Shown: positions 18,866 through 26,131 of the stretch, piece by piece
Position numbering within the stretch: position 1 is the stretch's first letter
Layout: each line of letters begins with the position of its first letter
Source: Symbiodinium sp. CCMP2592
Lineage: Eukaryota; Sar; Dinophyceae; Suessiales; Symbiodiniaceae
Length of the DNA stretch: 64,000 bases
Direction of reading: 5' to 3'
NCBI GenBank assembly: GCA_905221615.1
Contig: CAJNDT010005824.1
Coordinates: forward strand, 236,001-300,000
The notes under the pieces: generated by a model
What the model was told of the DNA's origin: nothing
Database searches by the model: none
Seen by the model: only the letters and a program-made list of their open reading frames with translations
Translations under genes and position numbers: made by a program

Positions 18866-21193
18866 TTGGATCCGTTGAAGTTATTTGGATTCTCAGTGCT
18901 TCAGGTCAGTCAAAGTCAACATTCAAAGGATTCTTCAGATAGCACACGGTGTGGGTTGGAAACAGTGTGTCTCCAAGAAGTGTCAGCAACTGAGCATTTC
19001 AGAACAAACAGCAGAGTCAGAGTCATCGCTGCCATGCTGAGACGTGCGCATTGTGCACCCTCCAAACTGCAGAAGTGTTACGACAACAAGGTGTTCCCTT
19101 CGTCTGGCAAAGTGTCAACTTCCATGGTCAGAACTCGTTCTGCTGCAGCTGCAGAGTCAGCACTTCAAGTTTCCTGCTCGGACAGACCCAAGAGTCAGAA
19201 GCTGGCATCTGCACATGGCACCAAGAGAAAGATGACAGCTTTCAACAACACCAGTGTCAGCGTCCAGACAGAAAGCAATGGCAAGTGTCATGACGAGTTC
19301 GATCAGTCCTGTCCAAGATGTTGGTTCCAGAGATTCAGAGTCAAATGGTGTCAGAGTCACGGCTCTTTTCTGCAGACACGTGCTGGCAAGAGGGTCAGAG
19401 TCACATGGCTCCAAGAAAGACCCAAGAAAATGGGAGGGCCATGGGGTCTCGGATGTGCTGCCTGCGCAGCCCTTCGAGCCCGCTCTCTCAGTGTCAAGGT
19501 CACAGGCAGCAGGAAGAGTCATCGCTGGGATTCCAAATGGGCCAGATATGAGATCCGAGCACTGAGTCAGATGCAAGCGTCAGCGTTGTACCAGCACTCG
19601 CAGTGTCAGATGCACCGACGAGCAGTGCATATGATGCAGTGTCCGGATGAGCCTCTCAGTTGCAGCGTCATGATGCCTCGAGAGGACGAGGATCGACTGA
19701 AGGGTCATGTTCCTGAGTTGGCAGACTGGCTTCGTGCGTGGAGGATGGTGCAGAGCCCAGTGTCATTCTTGAAAGCAGAGTGTCAGTCCCGGACCGAGTC
19801 GTTCATCGGACTTCGCCAGGGTCAGTGCTCGCGAAAAATGTACAAGCAGATGGTTCAGATCATGACAGAAGTCACTCGCAGGCGAAAGCGAAGTGTCATT
19901 CGGTCAGCAAAGTTTATTTCAGTGTCGTTGGATGACAAGGCCCCCTTCAGGGTCATTCGCTTCAGAGCAGTTGCTGGCGAGAGGAAGTCCTCTGAAGACG
20001 AATCCGAAGAGTCACACTGCCCTGTCTTCACCGGCGTCCTTGCAGTTCTCACACACCATGGAAAAGCGTCAGAGACGGATTTGCAAGATCTGGAAGAAGA
20101 CTACAGTGTGAAGGTTTCTGACAGTGTCAAGGTTGGCATTGAGAAGCTTTCCGTGGTGCTTGATGAAGAGTCAGTCGACCTTGACTTGGTGACACACTTC
20201 CTCTCGAGTGTCAGATCCTGCTCGACAGACGGAGCGAAATGTATGAAGAAAAGCATGAGTGTCATGCGAGCAACTTGCCTGCCGAACCTCCAGATCAGCG
20301 TCATAGACCGGGCACATCAGTTCAGACGTGCTGGCTTGCCACTGACAATGGAGAGTCAGTTTGCAGAGTTTTGGCAGCACTTCTGCAGAGTCATTCCGAG
20401 TTTGCAAAACTCGGAACAGTGGAAGCTCAAGTTCCGAGCGATCCAGGCTGAGTGTCAGCCTAACTCTTCGCACAGTGAGAGTGTCAAGCGTGCAATCAGC
20501 ACCCTGAGCTTTGCCAAACAGCGTTTCGACAGCTGTGCTAAGCCACAGAGTCAATATGTTCGGCTCCTGGAGCCGATTGCTCTGCTTCTCGCCTACCAAG
20601 CGTCAGATGTCAGGCTTACACCAAATATGCGATGGAGTTGTCAGCAACTCCTTGAGCAAATGACAGCGAAGCACGTCTTGACAGCAGGAGTGTCTGCCGA
20701 CTTCCACTGTGAACTCCTCAGGGTCATTCGTTTCTGTGACGTTGCCGACCACGACATCAGCAAGTGTCAAGCGGAGAAAGACGACTTTGTCCACAGGGTC
20801 ACAAAGCTTTTCATAGAAGGCCACGTGCTCGCAGATCTTCCAGCTTCAGCAACAGGGTCAGATGAAACCACATGGTCTTTGTTGGCTGTGCAGAATGCCA
20901 TGAAAGCGTCAGCTGTAAGCTATTCTGGAAAGCTGCACCATTTGTGGGGACCTTTGTCCAAGAAACAGTGTCAAGATGTCATGCAGTCGGTTTCCGCTGC
21001 TGCTGATGCCTGCATTGCCAGAGTCAATGCCGACCACCACACTGGTGACCTGCACATGGTGTTTACAGTCTTCGACTTAGTGTCATGGGACAAAGCCAAG
21101 CGAGCTTTGGATCGTGGAGAGTCAGATACGTGGCAGCAACTTCTGCAGATGGCTCGCATTCGCTTGAAAAAGCTGTACCTTGGATCGGCTTAG
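18866..21193 (+). CDS. hAT-like transposase, N-terminal and catalytic part
   Basis: Long frame; the first in-frame ATG is at 19034, so the N-terminus is either there or in an upstream exon. A TTF/BED-like zinc-finger region is visible: PWGLGCAACAALRAR, then SKWARYE-type helix and LYQHSQCQMHRRAV, supplying C-x2-C and H-x5-H. Further on lie three blocks in hAT order: FISVSLDDKAP (first acidic residue), SCSTDGAKCMKK (second) and ISVIDRAHQFRRA, at the position of the usual hAT C.AH.LNL block. I recall DRAH..R-type proteins as common in dinoflagellate proteomes (recollection, not a search). By eye it contains about 50 GNGTCA motifs in all codon phases. The frame ends without a dimerisation domain, which is in the next open frame. 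Intact frames suggest a recently active or domesticated transposase. Confidence 0.6.
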   Translation: MDPLKLFGFSVLQVSQSQHSKDSSDSTRCGLETVCLQEVSATEHFRTNSRVRVIAAMLRRAHCAPSKLQKCYDNKVFPSSGKVSTSMVRTRSAAAAESALQVSCSDRPKSQKLASAHGTKRKMTAFNNTSVSVQTESNGKCHDEFDQSCPRCWFQRFRVKWCQSHGSFLQTRAGKRVRVTWLQERPKKMGGPWGLGCAACAALRARSLSVKVTGSRKSHRWDSKWARYEIRALSQMQASALYQHSQCQMHRRAVHMMQCPDEPLSCSVMMPREDEDRLKGHVPELADWLRAWRMVQSPVSFLKAECQSRTESFIGLRQGQCSRKMYKQMVQIMTEVTRRRKRSVIRSAKFISVSLDDKAPFRVIRFRAVAGERKSSEDESEESHCPVFTGVLAVLTHHGKASETDLQDLEEDYSVKVSDSVKVGIEKLSVVLDEESVDLDLVTHFLSSVRSCSTDGAKCMKKSMSVMRATCLPNLQISVIDRAHQFRRAGLPLTMESQFAEFWQHFCRVIPSLQNSEQWKLKFRAIQAECQPNSSHSESVKRAISTLSFAKQRFDSCAKPQSQYVRLLEPIALLLAYQASDVRLTPNMRWSCQQLLEQMTAKHVLTAGVSADFHCELLRVIRFCDVADHDISKCQAEKDDFVHRVTKLFIEGHVLADLPASATGSDETTWSLLAVQNAMKASAVSYSGKLHHLWGPLSKKQCQDVMQSVSAAADACIARVNADHHTGDLHMVFTVFDLVSWDKAKRALDRGESDTWQQLLQMARIRLKKLYLGSA

Positions 21194-21239
21194 TCCGTTT
21201 TTTGTGTCATCCAAAACTTTGATTATTAAAGCTTACAGT

Positions 21240-22333
21240 CATGAGTTATTCTTGATGCGCTGGATTCCAGATTCAGGTCAAGAGCTGTCAATGTCAGCAG
21301 TTCAGATGCTTTTCAGCAGTTCGAAGGAGTCATGTCAGAGTTGGTGTCAGATCCTAGCACAGTGTCAAAAGCAGCGAAACAGCACGACAACAGACCTGCC
21401 TGGGCCAGGGTCCTTGGGATTGGCACTGCACTGCAAGGCAGTCGTCATTTGACATTGTCAGATGCACTCCCTCAGATAGTGTCATTTTACCTGTCCATCT
21501 TGGACGGGGAATGTTGTGTGGAGAGAGATTTGAGTCTGCTGCGCAATTTCCTGCAAGTGTCAAAGGGTCCACTTGACTTGGATGGCATTACTGTGTCAGA
21601 CCTGCTTGAACTTCGATTGGATGGGCCCAAGGAAGAGTCAGAGGTGGCCACCCCCATTCATGTCCCTGGGTACAGTGTGAACGAAGCCGATGTGTCAGAG
21701 TCAAAGACCTTGTCGTTCACACAGTTTACACGCGATTGTGCTGACCTGTGGCTTCAGCGTCATGGCAGGCGCTTTCGAAGCTACAAGCAGAGAGCTGACA
21801 AGGGCACTGTCAGAGTCAAGAAGAAAGGGACCTTCGCTGCACTGCAGCAGAGTCAGAGAGCAGGAATCCGAACTTTAGTGTCGGGCAAGGCCCCTGAACA
21901 AACATTTTTCGGGTTCAGTGTCAAGGAAGTGCACCGGAAGGAGTGTCACAAGATGGAAAAAAACCCCAAGTGGAACAAGGCATTGCAGGACTTCCACAGA
22001 GTCACTGTCCTCCGAGAGCAGAACAGCCAGGTGGAGCGTCAGAGAAATATGCTCAGAATCAAGCCAAGTCTTCCACCGCTACGGAGAGGCAGTGTCATGA
22101 AGCAATATTCTGGACAGTGTCATGTTACAGTGCCACAGTTTGGAGACAACGATTTGGTTCTGGACTTGACCAAAGACGGTGTCAGTGACATTCCCTCCAT
22201 CGTCACATACAAGCGTCCTCGAGAATTGGCCAAGGTCGACTTTGCAGAGGTCAGGAAGGCAAATCTTCTTGTGGTCGATGACAGTGTCAAAATGGAACAG
22301 CTCCGTTCATCGAATCTCGATTGTGAGGCTTAA
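21240..22333 (+). CDS. hAT-like transposase, C-terminal exon with dimerisation domain
   Basis: The frame with ATG 21332 extends upstream in frame to about 21270 (SRAVNVSSSDAFQQFEGVM), after acceptor-like GGATTCCAG. I therefore read it as the exon after an intron of about 80-100 bp starting near 21190. Exact ends are unresolved. Residues 45-95 (counted from ATG 21332) contain SFYLSILDGECCVERDLSLL followed by a helix and SDLLELRLDGP, matching the layout of the hAT C-terminal dimerisation region, including the Glu-Arg pair that carries the catalytic glutamate. The rest is basic and Gln-rich. Together with 18866-21193 it makes a protein of roughly 1,100 residues, long for hAT. No terminal inverted repeats or 8-bp target duplications were identified. 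Confidence 0.55.
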
Positions 22334-22593
22334 TGACCAGTATCGGATTTGTTTGTTGAGATGGGTTATTTAATTAATAATAATTGCTACAGTTTACAGA
22401 GTGTCAGAGAATACTAAGTTTAATTTAATGTGTGTCACTTTAATATTATTCAATACACAGTCAATATTTAAGTGTGTTGGCCCGGGCTTGATCATTTTCC
22501 CAAAACGATTGATTCATGTAGTCAGGTCTGAGACTAAGACCAACACTTGATAAGTGCAACAACCTTCCAAATACCTCAAGGCTTGGCAGTGTC
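22334..22593 (+). other. AT-rich intergenic DNA
   Basis: AT-rich with TTAATTAATAATAATTGC at 22370-22386 and reduced motif density. It probably holds the transposase 3' end and the next gene's leader. Confidence 0.5.
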
Positions 22594-22995
22594 ATGGCCT
22601 ATCTGACTCTGGTGGCATATGGTGGTGGCTTGATCGGGAAGAAAGACTGGCAGAGTCAGTCCAGGATGGAAAGTATCAGACACTACAAGCCCGCAGCATT
22701 CACTGGAGAGTCAATAATATTTTGTCTAACCCCAGTGTTTCAGCACAACTACCCGAGTGTCAGCAGAGTCATGAAACACATTTGCCAAAATCGTGAATCT
22801 GTTTGGACACTCAGTTGTCAGGCTTCAGAAGCCCGCTTTGAGATAAGTGACTTAGAGTCACTACACACTGCAATGGCAGCAGTCAGGCGTTTGTGCCCAA
22901 GGCGACAGGTGCCTGGAAAGAAAGGCAATGCTTGGCACTTTGGAGTGTCAGCTCCAGTAGCCAAGAAGCCAAAAACAAGGGTCAAGAAGGGTTAG
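22594..22995 (+). CDS. Small basic protein of unknown function, 133 aa
   Basis: ATG 22594 to the TAG at 22993-22995. The first half is hydrophobic and Gly-containing (MAYLTLVAYGGGLIG). The second half has a helix (SDLESLHTAMAAVRRL) and a very basic tail (KKPKTRVKKG) like a nuclear localisation signal. An overlapping frame, 22554-22796, is less protein-like. It may be one exon of a longer gene continuing into the Trp/Gln exon at 23091. No family recognised. Confidence 0.4.
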   Translation: MAYLTLVAYGGGLIGKKDWQSQSRMESIRHYKPAAFTGESIIFCLTPVFQHNYPSVSRVMKHICQNRESVWTLSCQASEARFEISDLESLHTAMAAVRRLCPRRQVPGKKGNAWHFGVSAPVAKKPKTRVKKG

Positions 22996-23045
22996 TGTCA
23001 GTGTCAATCCTACCTAGAAGATACGAATAGTACGAGCCTTCTCTA

Positions 23046-23155
23046 CTAGGGTTTGTTAGACACTAACCTTTCTGAGTTTCCTTCACTCAGTTGTCAGACC
23101 CACAGCTGTGGTCGTATCGAGAGCAATGGGGAGCATGGGGGAAAATGGAGGGTCA
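23046..23155 (+). repeat. Duplicated exon plus upstream intron end, copy 1
   Basis: From TAGGGTTTGTTAGACACTAA through the acceptor-like ACTCAG to GGGGGAAAATGGAG, this matches 23491-23595 with a few substitutions. The duplicated block includes the presumed 3' splice site, so it duplicated as a splice unit. Confidence 0.85.
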
Positions 23156-23290
23156 ACAGTCATTATTGGCGTTTGCTGTCTGGAGAGTTCAGATTGCATG
23201 TCCTTCCGGAGAGTCAGCACAGTTCAAAGATGCAGATGTCTTGCCAGGTCGGGCCCCAGCAGCTTGTGCAGGCAGGGTGTTGTGCAGCAG
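23091..23290 (+). CDS. Exon encoding a Trp/Gln-rich peptide, copy 1
   Basis: After CTTCACTCAG the frame reads LSDPQLWSYREQWGAWGK and continues open through PGRAPAACAGRVL. There is no ATG at its start, so it is an internal exon or a relic. Partner exons are unknown; 22594-22995 upstream and the region after 23600 are candidates. Confidence 0.4.
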
Positions 23291-23490
23291 TGTCATTAGT
23301 CCAGTGAAATTTTGTTGCAGAGATGCCTCTTCAAATTGCTTCGTCACCTCATTTTAATTAGTTAGATTGGAATTGTATAAAAAGCAACTCAACATTTCTG
23401 TATTATTCTATACTAATAAGTCGTCAATCTTGTGACTTCGCAGTCAGGAAAGCCTTCCCAGGGGCCAAGCATCCATCACATGAAGACTAA

Positions 23491-23640
23491 TAGGGTTTGT
23501 TAGACACTAATATCTTTCTGAGTTTCATTGAGTTGTCAGACCCACAGCTGTGGGCGTTTCGAGAGCAATGGGGACCTTGGGGGAAAATGGAGTGTCAGGC
23601 CCCAGCAGCTTGTGCATGCCGGGTTTGCACAGTTGTGCCC
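23491..23640 (+). repeat. Duplicated exon, copy 2, with ~100-bp internal deletion
   Basis: The copy of 23046-23155 resumes with GGCCCCAGCAGCTTGTGCA at 23598, which in copy 1 lies about 100 bp further downstream (23252). Copy 2 thus lacks the middle part of the exon. It still reads LSDPQLWAFREQWGPWGK and then APAACACRVC in one frame. Confidence 0.8.
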
Positions 23641-23725
23641 GCTTCAGGTAACGCCCATCCAGAGTCACATCGTCGAGAGAACCAAGGCCCGCTGCACATC
23701 AGAGGGCAGACTTCGCTGTAAAAGG

Positions 23726-23815
23726 TATTGGCATATGCATACTGGGTATGCCAATACCTCGATCGTTGGCGCCAACGGCCGAGGTATTGGCATACCCAGT
23801 ATGCATATGCCAATA
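23726..23815. repeat. 90-bp inverted repeat with perfect 36-bp arms
   Basis: Arms 23726-23761 and 23780-23815 are exact reverse complements starting TATTGGCATATGCATACTGG. Each arm is itself a small hairpin (GGTATTGGCATA against TATGCCAATACC). The 18-bp centre contains the palindrome CGTTGGCGCCAACG. Confidence 0.93.
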
Positions 23816-23916
23816 GCGTCAACACTTGTCTGAGCTCTTTGAGGTATTGGCTCATGCGTTCTGCACATGTCAATAGGTCGGCCGTTGGCGCCAACGATCG
23901 AGGTATTGGCATACCC
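23744..23916. repeat. Overlapping inverted repeat with perfect 38-bp arms
   Basis: Arm 23744-23781 (starting GGGTATGCCAATACCTCG) is exactly complementary to 23879-23916. It overlaps the 90-bp inverted repeat, so the same DNA can fold in two mutually exclusive ways. The GGCGCC-centred palindrome appears once in each arm. Confidence 0.93.
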
Positions 23917-23990
23917 CAGAACATAAAGAGTCGCAGATCTTGCCATCTAGGATCATTCGAGCCACTAGCACAGAGTCAGTGTCATCCGCC

Positions 23991-24539
23991 ATGGTCAACC
24001 CTGCCCCGAAAGTGGTGCAGCCAAGACGGGCCCCGAAAAAGCCTGACACAGGGTCAGTGCCAGAGCAGAAAGAGCCTTCAGGGTCAGTGCTGAAACTGAA
24101 AGAGCCTTCAGGGTCAGTGCCACAACAGAAAGAGCCTTTGGTGCAGCCTTCCGAATCGCCCAAGAGTCAGCTGCCTCCAAGGCCTCAGGCGACTCCCCAG
24201 CAGGGGTCACAGAAGCCAGCTTCACCTCCAGCGTCACCGACAGTGAAAATGGCTGAGCAAGAGCCAGAAGTGTCACCTCCAGTTGACGATTTGGTTATTC
24301 CTGTGGAAAAGTTGAAGGCAAAGGAGAGCACACCAGTGTCAACTCGCATGCACATGCCTGCACTTCCGGACGAGGAAGAGTCAAAGACGACTGGAGCGTA
24401 CATTTTCATGAAGAGTGTCATTCGCTTTGTGCTTGGCTCTGAAATTAGCAACAGATTTAGTTTGCCAGTGTTTCTTAGGGGATTTTATACGCAGACGTCT
24501 GACAAATCTAGACAGTGTCAGTTTTATGTTGTAGTTTGA
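23991..24539 (+). CDS. Pro/Ser-rich protein, first coding exon
   Basis: ATG 23991 encodes MVNPAPKVVQPRRAPKK and then a disordered Pro/Ser/Gln/Lys-rich stretch with about three repeats of a unit with core (K)EPSGSV..QK (24040-24140), each built around CAGGGTCAGTGC. The last 50 codons before the stop look intron-like. Splicing near 24410 (FMK|) to the acceptor TGTCAG|GTGCACC at 24569/24570 would join it to the exon that follows. The donor is unresolved. The gene starts about 75 bp after the nested palindrome, which may be in its promoter or leader. Confidence 0.5.
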   Translation: MVNPAPKVVQPRRAPKKPDTGSVPEQKEPSGSVLKLKEPSGSVPQQKEPLVQPSESPKSQLPPRPQATPQQGSQKPASPPASPTVKMAEQEPEVSPPVDDLVIPVEKLKAKESTPVSTRMHMPALPDEEESKTTGAYIFMKSVIRFVLGSEISNRFSLPVFLRGFYTQTSDKSRQCQFYVVV

Positions 24540-24569
24540 TTTGACAATTGATGTCAGTGTCAGTGTCAG

Positions 24570-25328
24570 GTGCACCAACAACGTCCAGAGCGACTCCAGA
24601 GTCATGGCCAGAAGCTGCATGACATCCCGCCCTTGGAGATCACATGTGACAAGGCCAGAGTCACGAACTACAAGGAGGTGTGGAACCCTGACAATTGCAG
24701 TGTCAGTGTCACAAGAACCTCGATGTATGAAGCTGGTGGATCCATCTACTGGCTGGACCCGTTTCCCTTGTTTCTCCAGGGTCAGGGTCATCCGGGCCAC
24801 AACCTTCTTCTTGAAGAACCTTCGGTGTCAGAGGTCATTGAGGTTCAGACTGCCTTGATGCACAGTGTCAGCAACAACTCCAAGAAAGTGTCAGGAGTCA
24901 GGCTGCATTTCTCAGACCCGTTCCTGGCAGAGTCAAAAGATCTCGGTCGACTTCCTGTGTGGCCTAAAGGGTTGCAGCTCATTGCAGGGTCAGCCAGGCT
25001 TTTCGCTTGGTACTTGAGCATGGGCCAGGCTTTGGATGAAGAGTCAAAGGCCACTGTGCTACCGCCCCTGGAAGAGTCAAGAGTCTGGGAGCTCCACACA
25101 ATGGCCTTGAGTGTCACGATTCGGGCATTCAATCTTGATGAGAAAGAGTTAATCATAGAGGCCTTGAAGCACTCAGAGAGAGTCAGGGTCGGTGCTTTGG
25201 CGGATAGCTTCCACACCTTCGCAAAGAGGGTCAATGCGGTCGCTTCTGAGGGCAGCCAAGCATCTGTGTTGAAGCGCTTTGAAGAGTCAGGTGTGAAGTT
25301 CAATGGTCAGAGAGTCAACACGACCATG
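24570..25328 (+). CDS. Unknown globular protein exon, cut by assembly gap
   Basis: The open frame runs from the acceptor TGTCAG|GTG into the N run, so its 3' end is missing. About 250 residues are visible and look globular: CSVSVTRTSMYEAGG, YWLDPFPLFLQGQGHPGHN, then helices such as RVGALADSFHTFAKRVNAV. I recognise no family. It is probably the second exon of the gene starting at 23991. Motif density stays high right up to the gap. Confidence 0.5.
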
Positions 25329-25428
25329 NNNNNNNNNNNNNNNNNNNNNNNNNNNNNNNNNNNNNNNNNNNNNNNNNNNNNNNNNNNNNNNNNNNNNNNN
25401 NNNNNNNNNNNNNNNNNNNNNNNNNNNN
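25329..25428. other. Assembly gap (100 N)
   Basis: A run of exactly 100 N, the usual placeholder for a gap of unknown size. The motif island is seen only to its left. Confidence 0.99.
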
Positions 25429-26131
25429 CGGGGACTTGCGTTCATGGTCGATAATTGATGGTCATGAATGCCGGAGGGCACAGAGGGCTCAATCTGCACT
25501 TCAAACCACCGTCCACACTTCCGAAGCATCACATGTCCAATACAAACATAAAACCTACTGATTTTTTCAGACCAGATTCAAAACTTAACCTTGCAGCGTT
25601 CGATTCTGAGAACATACTCGTCTCCCTAGGATCTATTATCTATTACCGAGGTTTGTCTGAATTCGCGCATTCTAAGTGATATTTCAGTAGTACAACCCAG
25701 ACCTGAACAACTCACTCCATGTGCAATTTCAACTGCTCCAAGTAGTGCAATATTTGCGGACAGGGACGTTACAAAACAGAACAAACGCAGCGAAAAAGGC
25801 ACAGGGACGGCACGTAAAGGGATTTCTGAAAGGGATTTTGTGAAGGGTCTTAAGGCGACAACTACAAAAAATCAAGGGGAAAACTAGGGGAAATCCCAAA
25901 TGATTTAGGGGATGGTCTAGGGGATTTTATAGTAGTCGCAAGAACCGTACTCAAAGTCGTAGGGGAAAATGAAGGGGAATTCTACGCGAAACTAAAGGGA
26001 AATCGGATTTCCCTTAAGCCAGACATTTGAGGGAAAATCCCCTTAAACTGGCTCTTTGTACCAATTCGCGGGTACCTTGTTGTGTGAAGCATTGGCCGTG
26101 GAATGGCGTAGAAGCGGTAGGATTTCCTTCA
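25429..26131. other. Unassigned DNA after the gap
   Basis: No gene supported and no GNGTCA island character. At 25800-26040 lie repeats of AGGGGAAA/GGGATTT words with partial inverted symmetry. Confidence 0.5.

Noticed and set aside
6480-25328. AP-1 or bZIP binding sites (TGAGTCA) as the explanation of the motif
   Set aside because: The base before G is usually A, position two of the hexamer is free, and the sites are strand-polar, whereas AP-1 sites are near-palindromic.
6480-25328. Codon-usage bias as the explanation of the motif
   Set aside because: The motif occupies all three codon phases and is equally dense in satellite and non-coding DNA.
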